The translations under genes and the position numbers were made by a program. This document shows, piece by piece, positions 33,889 to 42,621 of a stretch of DNA of 64,000 nucleotides; positions within the stretch are counted from its first letter, which is position 1; each line of letters begins with the position of its first letter. Below the pieces are notes generated by a model. That model saw only the letters and a list, made by a program, of their open reading frames with translations, was not told where the DNA came from and did no database searches. Origin of the DNA: Bog-756 sp036553725. Its GTDB lineage: Bacteria; Actinomycetota; Acidimicrobiia; Acidimicrobiales; RAAP-2. The DNA is taken from contig DATBOO010000204.1 in the NCBI GenBank assembly GCA_036553725.1, positions 16,071 through 80,070 on the forward strand, read 5' to 3'.

Positions 33889-33904
33889 GTGTGACGTGGC
33901 ACAC
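33889..33904 (+). promoter_or_regulatory. Inverted repeat GTGTG-N6-CACAC upstream of amino acid ABC operon
   Basis: Perfect 5+5 inverted repeat ending 37 bp before the GTG start of the binding-protein gene, at the right place for an operator of the importer operon. Confidence 0.3.
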
Positions 33905-33941
33905 TTGCCCCGTTCACAAGATCGACAGCGGAGGTGGGATC

Positions 33942-34892
33942 GTGGTCAACCCGAACCGGCGTTTCCGAGCGGGCACGATGGCTGTAGCCATCAGTGCGGT
34001 CGCCGTGCTGGCCGCGGCCTGCAGTAGCAATTCGAGCAGCTCGACCACCACCACGGTCGCGCCCAGCACCACTACGAGCTCGGTGGCCCTGCCGACGGCC
34101 ACCATCCCCACCCAGGCCACCGACGCCGCCATCGCCGCCACGGTGCCGGCGGCGGTCAAGTCCAAGGCCGTCCTGACCGTGGCCCTCGACGCCACGTATG
34201 CCCCGGACGAGTTCATCGCCCCCAACGGCTCGTCGATCATCGGCATGGACGCCGACCTGGCCGCGGCCATCACCCAGGTCCTCGGCCTCCACGTGAAGCT
34301 GGTCAACGCCACCTTCGACACCATCATCCCGGGCATCCAGAGCGGGAAGTACGACATGGGCGCCTCCTCGTTCACCGACACCATCGCCCGCCAGAAGGTG
34401 GTCGACTTCGTCGACTACTTCACCGCCGGCGAGGGGTTCTACGTGAAGACGGGCAGCCCACTGGCCTTCAACGGGCTCACCTCACTGTGCGGACATTCGG
34501 TGGCCGTGGAGAGCGGCACCACCGAGCAGACCGACGCGGTGAGCCAGGCCAAGAAGTGCACCGGCGGCAGCAAGGTCACCGTGCTGGCCTTCGGCAACCA
34601 GAGCCAGGCCAACCTGGCCGTCTCGAGCGGCCGGGCCGACGTCGGCTTCGCCGACTCGCAGGTGGCCGGGTACATCGTTGCCACCTCCAACGGCGTCTTC
34701 CAGAACAGCGGGACGGCCTTCGAGGTCGCCCCCTACGGACTGGCCCTGCCCCGGGGGAACGGGATGGCCAAGCCGGTGCAGTCGGCTGTCAACTTCCTGA
34801 TCGGCAACGGCGTGTACACCCAGATCCTGACCAAGTGGGGCGTGCAGTCCGGCGCGGTGACCACCTCGGTGATCAACGGCGCCACCAGCTGA
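33942..34892 (+). CDS. Amino acid ABC transporter substrate-binding lipoprotein (family 3)
   Basis: 316-aa solute-binding protein for a polar amino acid importer. A signal peptide ends in the lipobox LAAAC, so the mature protein is lipid-anchored; a Ser/Thr-rich linker follows. The core shows LTVALDATYAPDEF, IGMDADLAAAI and SGKYDMGASSFTDT, the family-3 landmarks. GTG 33942 is supported by GGAGGTG at 7 bp. The permease and ATPase genes follow in order, making a complete three-gene importer. The particular amino acid is not determinable. Confidence 0.92.
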   Translation: MVNPNRRFRAGTMAVAISAVAVLAAACSSNSSSSTTTTVAPSTTTSSVALPTATIPTQATDAAIAATVPAAVKSKAVLTVALDATYAPDEFIAPNGSSIIGMDADLAAAITQVLGLHVKLVNATFDTIIPGIQSGKYDMGASSFTDTIARQKVVDFVDYFTAGEGFYVKTGSPLAFNGLTSLCGHSVAVESGTTEQTDAVSQAKKCTGGSKVTVLAFGNQSQANLAVSSGRADVGFADSQVAGYIVATSNGVFQNSGTAFEVAPYGLALPRGNGMAKPVQSAVNFLIGNGVYTQILTKWGVQSGAVTTSVINGATS

Positions 34893-34923
34893 CCGGGACG
34901 GTCGGTAGCGGCGGGATCCACCG

Positions 34924-36012
34924 ATGACGGGTCCCGAGCCTCCGGGCGCTGGCCCGCTCGGGGGCCCACCGGCAACACCGGCACCAGCAACACCGGAGCC
35001 ACCGGACAGGCCGTCGGCACAAACGGGACGAACGGGACCGACGGACACCCCGCCGGCCCTGAAGACCGTCCCGGTGCGCCACCCGGGGAGGTGGGTCGCC
35101 AGCGGGGTGATCCTGGTGCTGGTGGCCATGCTGGTCAACACCCTGTTCTTCTCCCATGTGACCCGGGGCGGGGTGGTCGAGGGCCGCTTCCAGTGGCCGG
35201 TGGTCTGGAAGTACCTCTTCGTCGCCCCGGTCCTCCGGGGCATCGTCGTCACCCTCGAGCTCACGGCCATCGCCATGGTGGTGGGCATCACCCTCGGCGT
35301 GGTGCTGGCCGTGATGCGGCTGTCACCGAACCGACTGCTGTCGGGGTCGGCGTGGGTCTACATCTGGTTCTTCCGCGGCACCCCGGTGCTCGTGCAGCTC
35401 ACTTTCTGGTACGTCGGGATCACCTACCTGTACCCGACGCTGACCCTGGGCATCCCGTTCGGGCCGGCCTTCTACACCGTCAACGCCAACACCCTGATCA
35501 CCTCGTTCATCGCCGCCGCCCTCGGGCTCAGCCTCAACGAGGGCGCCTACATGGCCGAGATCGTGCGGGCCGGCATCATCTCGGTGAACGAGGGACAGAC
35601 CGAGGCGGCCCAGTCCCTCGGCATGACCAAGGCCCAGACCCTGCGGCGCATCGTGCTGCCCCAGGCCATGCGCATCATCATCCCGCCCACCGGCAACGAG
35701 ACCATCTCCATGCTCAAGACCACCTCGCTGGTGATCGTCATCGCCGGGGCGGACCTGTTCACCGCCACCCAGAACATCTCCAACACCAACTACCAGATCG
35801 TGCCGCTCCTGCTGGTGGCCAGCATCTGGTACCTGTTCTTCACCTCGGTGCTCACCATCGGTCAGTACTACGTCGAGCGGTACTACGCCCGCGGGTCGAC
35901 CCGCACCCTCCCACCGACCCCCTTCCAGCGGCTGCGACACGATCTCTTCCGCATCCGCACCGAGCCGGTGCCGGCCCTGGCCGAGGCCCCCTGGGTGGCG
36001 CCCCATGGTTGA
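34924..36012 (+). CDS. Amino acid ABC transporter permease
   Basis: 362-aa inner-membrane subunit of the polar amino acid uptake family. A 50-residue Pro-rich cytoplasmic N-terminus precedes the first helix; the hallmark YIWFFRGTPVLVQL segment follows, and the EAA loop (EAAQSLGMTKAQTLRRIVLP) contacts the ATPase. It overlaps the ATPase gene by 8 bp. Only one permease is encoded, so it probably works as a homodimer. Confidence 0.93.
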   Translation: MTGPEPPGAGPLGGPPATPAPATPEPPDRPSAQTGRTGPTDTPPALKTVPVRHPGRWVASGVILVLVAMLVNTLFFSHVTRGGVVEGRFQWPVVWKYLFVAPVLRGIVVTLELTAIAMVVGITLGVVLAVMRLSPNRLLSGSAWVYIWFFRGTPVLVQLTFWYVGITYLYPTLTLGIPFGPAFYTVNANTLITSFIAAALGLSLNEGAYMAEIVRAGIISVNEGQTEAAQSLGMTKAQTLRRIVLPQAMRIIIPPTGNETISMLKTTSLVIVIAGADLFTATQNISNTNYQIVPLLLVASIWYLFFTSVLTIGQYYVERYYARGSTRTLPPTPFQRLRHDLFRIRTEPVPALAEAPWVAPHG

Positions 36013-36769
36013 GCCGATGGTCCGGGCCAGCCAGGTCCGCAAGTGGTTCGGGCGGGTCGAGGTGCTGCAGGGCATCGACCTCTCGGTCGGCCGCGGCGAG
36101 GTCCTCTGCCTCATCGGCCCCTCCGGCTCGGGGAAGAGCACCTTCCTCCGCTGCATCAACCACCTGGAGAAGATCGACGGCGGTGAGCTGGCCGTGGACG
36201 GGGAGCTGGTCGGGTACCGCTCGAGCGGGAACAAGCTCTTCGAGCTGCGCGACCGCGAGGTGTGCCGCAAGCGGGCGGAGATCGGCATGGTCTTCCAGGG
36301 CTTCAACCTGTTCCCCCACCTGAGCGTCCTGGACAACGTGATCTCGGGCCCGGTGCGGGTGAAGAAGGTGCCGGCCGCGGTGGCCAGGGAACAGGCCCGG
36401 GGACTGCTCGACCGGGTGGGCCTGGCCGACAAGGTCGACAGTTACCCCAACCAGCTGTCGGGCGGCCAGCAGCAGCGGGCGGCCATCGCCCGGGCCCTGG
36501 CCATGGAGCCCAAGCTGATGCTGTTCGACGAGCCCACCTCGGCGCTCGATCCGGAGCTGGTCGGCGATGTCCTCGACGTCATGCGGGGGCTGGCCGACGA
36601 CGGCATGACCATGATCGTGGTAACCCACGAGATGGGGTTCGCCCGGGAGGTCGGGGACACCGTGGTGTTCATGGACGGCGGCATCGTGGTCGAGTGCGGG
36701 CCCCCGGAGACGGTGCTGTCCGCCCCGCAGCACGAGCGGACCCGGGTCTTCCTGTCCAAGGTGCTCTGA
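36005..36769 (+). CDS. Amino acid ABC transporter ATP-binding protein (GlnQ type)
   Basis: 254-aa ATPase energising the importer encoded by the two preceding genes. Walker A GPSGSGKST, Q-loop VFQGFNLFPHL, signature LSGGQQQR, Walker B LMLFDEPTSALDPE and the switch VVTHEMGF are all intact. The start at ATG 36005 overlaps the permease gene; an ATG at 36017 is an alternative. It is the last gene of the operon. Confidence 0.94.
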   Translation: MVEPMVRASQVRKWFGRVEVLQGIDLSVGRGEVLCLIGPSGSGKSTFLRCINHLEKIDGGELAVDGELVGYRSSGNKLFELRDREVCRKRAEIGMVFQGFNLFPHLSVLDNVISGPVRVKKVPAAVAREQARGLLDRVGLADKVDSYPNQLSGGQQQRAAIARALAMEPKLMLFDEPTSALDPELVGDVLDVMRGLADDGMTMIVVTHEMGFAREVGDTVVFMDGGIVVECGPPETVLSAPQHERTRVFLSKVL

Positions 36770-36812
36770 GCCGGTCTCCGTCCGGTTCGCACGGACGTGA
36801 GATCGTGGACAC

Positions 36813-37574
36813 GTGACTGAGTTCAGGTCAGCCGAATCTCAATGGATCGAGCGGCTCGACAATCTTCGCAACGTGATTCGTCAAGAAGTCATTTCGCGCC
36901 AGCTCGCCACTTACGTCAGAGCCGGCATGAATGTTCTCGACGTGGGTTGCGGACAAGGCACCCAGGCCCTCCGCCTGGCTTCTGCGGGTTGCCATGTCAC
37001 TGGAGTTGACCCCTCCGAAGAGCTCCTGCAAATTTGTGCCGAGCAAGCATCCGCAAGCGATCTCACGGTTGAGCTCTTGCATGGTCACGTTGAGACGCTC
37101 GACAGAGTCCTGGGCGATCGCCGATTCGATCTCGTGTGCTGTCATGGCGTGATGATGTACCTCGACAACCGAGTCCGTGCACTCACGAGCTTGGCGGATC
37201 GCCTCGCAAAGGGAAGTCACCTGTCAGTGACCTTCCGCAATGGGCATGCATTGGCAATGCGACCTGGCATCCGGCGCGATTGGTCAGCGGCTCTTTCGGC
37301 ATTCGAGTCGAAGGAGTACGTGAACGAGTTGGGCCTGCCGGCGACAGCAGACCACATTGGGGATATCGACCTGGCTCTGGACGCCGCCGGGCTGCGGATG
37401 GTCACTTGGCGCGGCGTACGAGTGTTCAATGACGCCATCTCAGCCGATGCGCTTCCACCCGGTGTCGATGAACTCCAACTTCTGCTCGAGGCGGAAGAGA
37501 GGGCAGGGGCGATCGACCCCTACAGGTGGATGGCCTCGCAACTTCACGTAGTCGCCGAATTGGCTCCAACCTGA
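36813..37574 (+). CDS. Class I SAM-dependent methyltransferase (CmoM-like)
   Basis: 253-aa methyltransferase. Motif I is VLDVGCGQGTQALRLA (residues about 41-56), the acidic end of strand 2 is VTGVDPSEELL, and post-I motifs FDLVCCHGVMMYL and LTSLADRLAKGSHLSVTF follow. Overall order and length suggest the CmoM-type tRNA-modifying group, but small-molecule methylation is equally possible. The GTG 36813 start has no strong ribosome binding site. Base composition is much closer to 50-58% GC than its neighbours, a sign of recent acquisition shared with the next gene. Confidence 0.82.
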   Translation: MTEFRSAESQWIERLDNLRNVIRQEVISRQLATYVRAGMNVLDVGCGQGTQALRLASAGCHVTGVDPSEELLQICAEQASASDLTVELLHGHVETLDRVLGDRRFDLVCCHGVMMYLDNRVRALTSLADRLAKGSHLSVTFRNGHALAMRPGIRRDWSAALSAFESKEYVNELGLPATADHIGDIDLALDAAGLRMVTWRGVRVFNDAISADALPPGVDELQLLLEAEERAGAIDPYRWMASQLHVVAELAPT

Positions 37575-37645
37575 GAGTGCCCCAACGCCGGTCTGCATGT
37601 AACCCTCAACGGACCGGTTCCGGGGCACCGGGAGTTGCTCGTCCG

Positions 37646-37936
37646 TCAGTCCTCGTTGGTCAGGTGGTCCAGTTCCTCCAAAACCTCAACCGTTTCCATC
37701 ATCGCCCATGGAAACTCTGATCCGCCGGGATCCTGCCAAAACCGCCTCAGATCCTCCAGCGACTTCCACCGGGCAACGGCCACGACCTCGTCGCCTGGCG
37801 GTGTCCAATTGCAGAGAGTACTTCCCATTGCTCCTGTGTAGTTGGAGAGGATCCGGAGTGTGCCTTCGTGCCACCACTTGACGAACTCCTCATGGTGATT
37901 GTCTTCTACACGCCACCTGTAGATCACTCGAATCAT
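37646..37936 (-). CDS. ABM-type (antibiotic biosynthesis monooxygenase) dimeric alpha/beta-barrel protein
   Basis: 96-aa single-domain protein of ferredoxin-like fold. It begins MIRVIYRWRVEDNHHEEFVK, has the GSTLCNW central strand and the typical VVAVARWKSLEDLRRFW segment. Such proteins are cofactorless oxygenases or haem-binding proteins. ATG 37936 is chosen over TTG 37942. It is convergent with the methyltransferase and shares its low GC. Exact activity unknown. Confidence 0.7.
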   Translation of the reverse strand: MIRVIYRWRVEDNHHEEFVKWWHEGTLRILSNYTGAMGSTLCNWTPPGDEVVAVARWKSLEDLRRFWQDPGGSEFPWAMMETVEVLEELDHLTNED

Positions 37937-38104
37937 GTCCAATCAGGCTAACCGGCGAAACGACGGCTTCACCAAGGTGATTGGACCCGAGCGGGCGCTG
38001 ATGGGCGTTTCTGAGTGGACACCCGGCTATCCCATACATCGGGTCTGCGTCACTACTCGACGCGGCGCTTGATTCGTTCGCGCCTGGTTCGACCGGCGGC
38101 GGGT

Positions 38105-38935
38105 TCAATCGGCGCCGGTGCCGGTTCGGATCATCTGGACCAGTGCCCCGAGGTCGGAGGCCTCGATGCGCCCGGTGGCCCGCAACGACGCCCGACCCAG
38201 GCTCGACCCGAAGGGCAGGGCGTCCACCAGCCCGCGGCCGACCCAGCTGCGGACCAGTCGTAGTTCGGTCGACCGGGCCAGCGACCGCGCCTCGATCGTC
38301 TTTCCCTTGGACACGAGGGCGGCGTTGGTCAGCCGGCGCACCTCGGAGCGGTCGACGGCGATCCCCGAGGCGTTCAGCCGGCGCACCAGATACGAGCCGG
38401 TGTTGTACCAGTCACAGAAGCCGTGAACCACGGAGGCGACCTGCCCGACCGCCCCGTCGATGGCCAGAGCCAGCACCGGGCCGCCCTCGAGTGTCGATGC
38501 GGCGGCGGCGGCCACCAGCGCCACCTGCAACGCCCCGACCGCGGTGGAGATGGAGCGGCCCTGGCGGGCGGCCAGCAGCTCGACGCCCTCCCGGTCGTAG
38601 AGGACGGCCGGGTGGTCGAGCACCTGGCCCGACATCCAGTCGAGCAGCCGCGGCGGCGCCCCCCGGATCTGGGTGTGCACCCGGCGGAGATGACCACGGC
38701 CACCCGAGACCAGCTCGCGTCCGAGGCCGACGAAAACGGCCTCGAGCTGTGCACCGGCCTCGGCCGGCAGGCCCTCGGGCCGGAGCAGCGACCGCAGGGC
38801 CTGCGCGAAGCTGGCCCGGGCCCGGGCCAGGCGTGATGCCCGCGCCGGCGGCCACGGTAGACCCGGCTCGTCCGGACCCGGTCCGGAGGGCGGCGGCTCC
38901 ACGGGTCCCGTCTCCCAATTCGCTCCGGCAGCCAT
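38105..38935 (-). CDS. Protein of unknown function, 276 aa
   Basis: A coherent reading frame with normal codon use, beginning at ATG 38935. The N-terminal 45 residues are Pro/Gly-rich. The rest alternates basic amphipathic helices with one long apolar stretch (ISTAVGALQVALVAAAAAST to VGQVASVVHGF, about residues 133-170) that could be one or two membrane or buried helices. The C-terminus is rich in Arg and Leu (ALPFGSSLGRASLRATGRIE). I do not recognise a family. The frame stays open far upstream on this strand, antisense to two genes on the other strand, but that extension is an artefact of high GC. It is divergent from the monooxygenase gene. Confidence 0.7.
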   Translation of the reverse strand: MAAGANWETGPVEPPPSGPGPDEPGLPWPPARASRLARARASFAQALRSLLRPEGLPAEAGAQLEAVFVGLGRELVSGGRGHLRRVHTQIRGAPPRLLDWMSGQVLDHPAVLYDREGVELLAARQGRSISTAVGALQVALVAAAAASTLEGGPVLALAIDGAVGQVASVVHGFCDWYNTGSYLVRRLNASGIAVDRSEVRRLTNAALVSKGKTIEARSLARSTELRLVRSWVGRGLVDALPFGSSLGRASLRATGRIEASDLGALVQMIRTGTGAD

Positions 38936-39100
38936 CTGTTGAGTCTGCCGACCGCCCGTACGGACGGCAAGGCGCCGGATCCACGCCCGTCGGTCGGCTG
39001 CCGGCCCCGACGGATCGGGCCTACCATCGGGTGGCCCGCCGCCAGCCGCCCGATCGCCGGACGCACTCGGTTCGGCGGGATGAGGAGCAGAGCAGCTCAC

Positions 39101-40768
39101 ATGGCACTGGACATCGGGCACCGGCGGTTGGAGCGGGAGGTCCGGGCCGCCCGGGTCGAGGGACGGGCCACACCCCGGGTGGTCATCGTCGGCGGTGGCC
39201 TCTCCGGCCTGGCCATGGGCATGCAGCTGGTCCGGTCGGGCATCGACGACTTCGTCATCCTCGAGCAGTCCGAGGGGGTCGGCGGAACCTGGCGGGACAA
39301 CACCTACCCCGGCAGCGGGTGTGATGTCCCCTCCCACCTGTACTCCTTCTCCTTCTCGCCCAAATCGGACTGGACCCGCCGGTTCGCCGAGCAACCGGAG
39401 ATCCTCTCCTACGCCGAGGAGTGCGTGGAGCGTTTCGGGCTGGGGCCACATCTCCGCCTGGCCACCACAGTGACGAGCGCGTCGTTCGACGAGGGGTCCG
39501 GGCGGTGGCGGCTGGCTGTGAGCGGGGCGGGCAGTAGCGGTGGCGACGAGGTCATCGAGGCCGACACCGTGGTCTTCGCCTGCGGGCAGCTCAACCGGCC
39601 CCGGGTCCCCGATCTCCCCGGCCTCGACTCGTTCGCCGGGCCCTCGTGGCACTCGGCCCGCTGGGACCACGGCTGCGACCTGGCCGGCCGGCAGGTCGGC
39701 GTGGTGGGGAGCGGGGCCAGCGCCATCCAGTTCGTCCCGCCGGTGTGCGAGCAGGCGGGCCGGGTCACCATCTACCAGCGCAGCCCCAACTATGTCGGCC
39801 CCAAGAAGGACCGGGCCTACTCCGGCCCGGAGCGGCTGGCGTTCACCAACCTGGCGCCCGTCGAGCGGCTCTACCGGTGGTGGATCTACCTGGCCCTCGA
39901 ATTCCGGTGGCTGTTCTTCAAAAAGGACAGCTGGGCCGGGCGCAAACTCGCCGAGGCGTTCCGCTCCGGGATCCGCGACGACGTGGTCTCCGAACGACTG
40001 CCCGAGGGTTCGGTGGTCCCCGACTATCCGATCGGGTGCAAGCGGATCCTCATCTCCAACGACTGGTATCCGGCGCTGATGAGACCCAACGTCTCGGTGG
40101 TCGACCAGCCGATCACCCGGGTCGAGGCGGACACCGTGATCACCGCTGACGGCGAGCGACACCCGACCGACATCCTCATCTTCGGCACCGGCTTCTCGAC
40201 CACCGACTTCCTCTCGGACATCGACATCGCCGGCGAGGGCGGGAGGTCCCTGGCCGAGGAGTGGCGGGACGGATCCCGCGCCTACCTGGGGACGGCGGTG
40301 CCCGGCTTCCCCAACTGCTACCTCCTCTACGGCCCCAACACCAACCTCGGGCACAACTCGATCCTCTTCATGGTCGAGCGCCAGATGAACCTCATCCTCC
40401 AGGCCATGGCCGTCCAGACCCGTGCGGGTGGCCACGGACCGGCCCCGCGGGTCGAGGTGGACGCCGACGCCTACCGGAGGGACGACCAGCGGACCCAGCG
40501 CCTGATGGCCGGCACCGCCTGGGTGGCCAACTGCCGGAGCTGGTACAAGGCGGCCTCGGGCCGGGTGACCAACAACTGGCCCACCTGGACGGTCCGCTAC
40601 TGGTACGACACGCTGCGCCTCCGGCCGTCGGACCTGGGACTGATCGACCTCGGTCGGACTGGCCCGACGCCTCCCGCGCCGGACTCCTCCATCCCTCACG
40701 GGCGGGAACAGCCGGCGTACCGGGACGCCGGCGACGACGGGCAGAACCTGTCTCCTGCCACCAGATGA
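39101..40768 (+). CDS. Flavin-dependent Baeyer-Villiger-type monooxygenase
   Basis: 555-aa NADPH/FAD monooxygenase inserting oxygen next to ketones, or a related N/S-oxidase. First dinucleotide motif VVIVGGGLSGLAMG near residue 27, the type-I BVMO fingerprint FAGPSWHSARW, and a second nucleotide motif VGVVGSGASAIQFVP are present in the right order. GTWRDNTYPGSGCDVPSHLY is typical of this class. ATG 39101 is chosen; ATG 39080 would add 7 residues. Such enzymes act on steroids and cyclic ketones, which fits the P450 and fatty-acid genes elsewhere in the window. Confidence 0.93.
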   Translation: MALDIGHRRLEREVRAARVEGRATPRVVIVGGGLSGLAMGMQLVRSGIDDFVILEQSEGVGGTWRDNTYPGSGCDVPSHLYSFSFSPKSDWTRRFAEQPEILSYAEECVERFGLGPHLRLATTVTSASFDEGSGRWRLAVSGAGSSGGDEVIEADTVVFACGQLNRPRVPDLPGLDSFAGPSWHSARWDHGCDLAGRQVGVVGSGASAIQFVPPVCEQAGRVTIYQRSPNYVGPKKDRAYSGPERLAFTNLAPVERLYRWWIYLALEFRWLFFKKDSWAGRKLAEAFRSGIRDDVVSERLPEGSVVPDYPIGCKRILISNDWYPALMRPNVSVVDQPITRVEADTVITADGERHPTDILIFGTGFSTTDFLSDIDIAGEGGRSLAEEWRDGSRAYLGTAVPGFPNCYLLYGPNTNLGHNSILFMVERQMNLILQAMAVQTRAGGHGPAPRVEVDADAYRRDDQRTQRLMAGTAWVANCRSWYKAASGRVTNNWPTWTVRYWYDTLRLRPSDLGLIDLGRTGPTPPAPDSSIPHGREQPAYRDAGDDGQNLSPATR

Positions 40769-40894
40769 GCGACCGCGCTTGCTACCTTTTCTGGCCATGG
40801 CTCGCAGCGCCCGGACGGGCCTCCGCCCGGCCTCCATGCCTGTTCCCGCCATCCGGATCCCTCGGATGAAGCGGCCCGGCGGCCACCCGTCTCG

Positions 40895-42604
40895 ATGACC
40901 GAGGCGATCGAGAGCCCCGACCTCGCCCACCCGAAAGGCCCGCAGCACCGGCGAAGGTCGGGACGCGGGGCATCGGGGCCCCGGGCCGGCTCCGGCCCGA
41001 CCGGAACCTTCGACGAGGCCGGGCTGCAGTCGATCGCCGACCAGTTGGAGTCGTCCGGCGGGCGGGGGCGGAAACGGCCGGGTCGGCACCGCAAGGCCAA
41101 ATGGGTCCTGGGCTCGCTGGGCGTGTTCATCGTGCTGGTGGTGGGCGGCACGGCCGGCTACGCCTGGTATCTGAACCATGAGATCCACCGCATCGATGTG
41201 CGGGGACTGACCGATGTCCCGACCAGCGGAGCCGACGCCGGCACGGAGAACATCCTGATGGTCGGCTCGACCGACCGGTGCGCACTGGCCGTCCAGAACG
41301 CCGCCTACGGCCTGTGCTCCCAGGGCGTCAACGGCGTCAACAGCGACGTGGTGATGGTCCTCCACCTCGACCCGGCCAAGCACACGGTGTCGATCCTCTC
41401 CATACCCCGCGACCTCTTCGTCCCCAACGCCCGGACCACCGGGGCCAACAAGATCGACGCCGGCCTGTACCAGGGCCCGAGCCAGCTGGTGGCCTCGATC
41501 AACGAGAACCTGGGCATCCCCATCCAGCACTACGTGGTGCTCAACTTCGACACCTTCGCCAACGTCGTGAACGCACTGGGCGGGGTGAAGATGTACTTCC
41601 CCGAACCGGTGTATGACGCCTACTCGGGCCTGAAGCAGTTGACCCCGGGGTGCGTCCCCCTCGACGGGTTCCATGCCCTCCAGGTGGTCCGGGCCCGGCA
41701 TCTGCAGTACAAGGGACCCGGCATCACCACCAGCCAGCCCGGGTACTGGCCGTCGGAGAACCTGAGCGACCTGGCCCGGATCCGCCGTGACCACGAGTTC
41801 CTGCGGGTGCTGGCCACGGCGGTGGCCAAGCAGGGTCTGGGCAACCCGATCACCGACCAGCAGCTGGTGAGCGGCGTGGCCCCCCAGCTCCAGGTGGACA
41901 GCAAGTTCTCGAGCACCGACATGGTCGACCTGGTCCTCAACTTCCACTCGGTCAACGTGAACTCGGCCCCCCAGCTGACCCTCCCCGTACAGGTGGGCCA
42001 GTTCGGCTCCTACACCTACCGGGGCGGCGACTACGGAAGCATCGAGTTCCCGTCGGCCGCCGACGACGCCCAGGTGATCGACCAGTTCCTCGGGATCGAC
42101 TCCTCCACCGACTCCATGACCGGACACAAGCTGCCCAACCCCGACGCCGTGTCGGTCTCCGTCCTCAACGGCACCGGCGCCTACAACCAGGCCACGACGA
42201 CCGCCGACTCCTTGCGGGCGCAGGGGTTCCAGATCGCCGGCGTCGGCGACACCCCGTCGGTCGGGACCGAGTCCGAGACGGTCGTCTACTACGCCACCAA
42301 GACACCGGCGGCCCACGCCGCCGCCCAGGCCGTGGCCAGGTCGATGTCCGGTGCGGTGGTCACCGCCCTCGGCCCCACCAGCGACGGCGCCGAGGTCACC
42401 GTGGTCACCGGCTCGCAGTTCGCCGTCAATCCCCCGGCCGCCGGCTCCCCGGCGCCGGCCCCGGCCGGTGGCACCTCGTCGACCATCCCCAGCTCGACGC
42501 CGACGTCGTCCGGAGCGGCCTTCCAGCCCGCCACCGCCGCGGTGACCCCCCTGCAGCCCTGGGACCCGCGGTCCTGCACCCCCCAGGGGGGCGAAGGACC
42601 CTGA
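40895..42604 (+). CDS. LCP family protein (LytR-CpsA-Psr) with LytR_C domain
   Basis: 569-aa membrane-anchored phosphotransferase that attaches polymers such as arabinogalactan or teichoic-type chains to peptidoglycan. A basic cytoplasmic N-terminus (about 75 aa) is followed by one membrane helix (VLGSLGVFIVLVVGGTAGYA). The LCP core contains SDVVMVLHLDP, ILSIPRDLFV with its conserved Arg, NKIDAGLYQG and VVRARH. A C-terminal LytR_C module (VSVSVLNGTGAYNQATTTAD) and a Pro/Thr-rich tail complete it. It is convergent with the pirin gene. Confidence 0.93.
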   Translation: MTEAIESPDLAHPKGPQHRRRSGRGASGPRAGSGPTGTFDEAGLQSIADQLESSGGRGRKRPGRHRKAKWVLGSLGVFIVLVVGGTAGYAWYLNHEIHRIDVRGLTDVPTSGADAGTENILMVGSTDRCALAVQNAAYGLCSQGVNGVNSDVVMVLHLDPAKHTVSILSIPRDLFVPNARTTGANKIDAGLYQGPSQLVASINENLGIPIQHYVVLNFDTFANVVNALGGVKMYFPEPVYDAYSGLKQLTPGCVPLDGFHALQVVRARHLQYKGPGITTSQPGYWPSENLSDLARIRRDHEFLRVLATAVAKQGLGNPITDQQLVSGVAPQLQVDSKFSSTDMVDLVLNFHSVNVNSAPQLTLPVQVGQFGSYTYRGGDYGSIEFPSAADDAQVIDQFLGIDSSTDSMTGHKLPNPDAVSVSVLNGTGAYNQATTTADSLRAQGFQIAGVGDTPSVGTESETVVYYATKTPAAHAAAQAVARSMSGAVVTALGPTSDGAEVTVVTGSQFAVNPPAAGSPAPAPAGGTSSTIPSSTPTSSGAAFQPATAAVTPLQPWDPRSCTPQGGEGP

Positions 42605-42621
42605 CCCGGTAGCGGCAGCGG

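Noticed and set aside
37575..38104. Short frames around the ABM-type gene on the opposite strand
   Set aside because: They lack ribosome binding sites and recognisable motifs; only the minus-strand 96-aa ABM protein is convincing.
38936..42316. Very long minus-strand open frame continuing upstream of the 276-aa protein
   Set aside because: It is antisense to the monooxygenase and LCP genes, its composition is Gly/Arg/Asp/Val shadow-like, and no domain is recognisable. Only the part 38105-38935 reads as a real protein.
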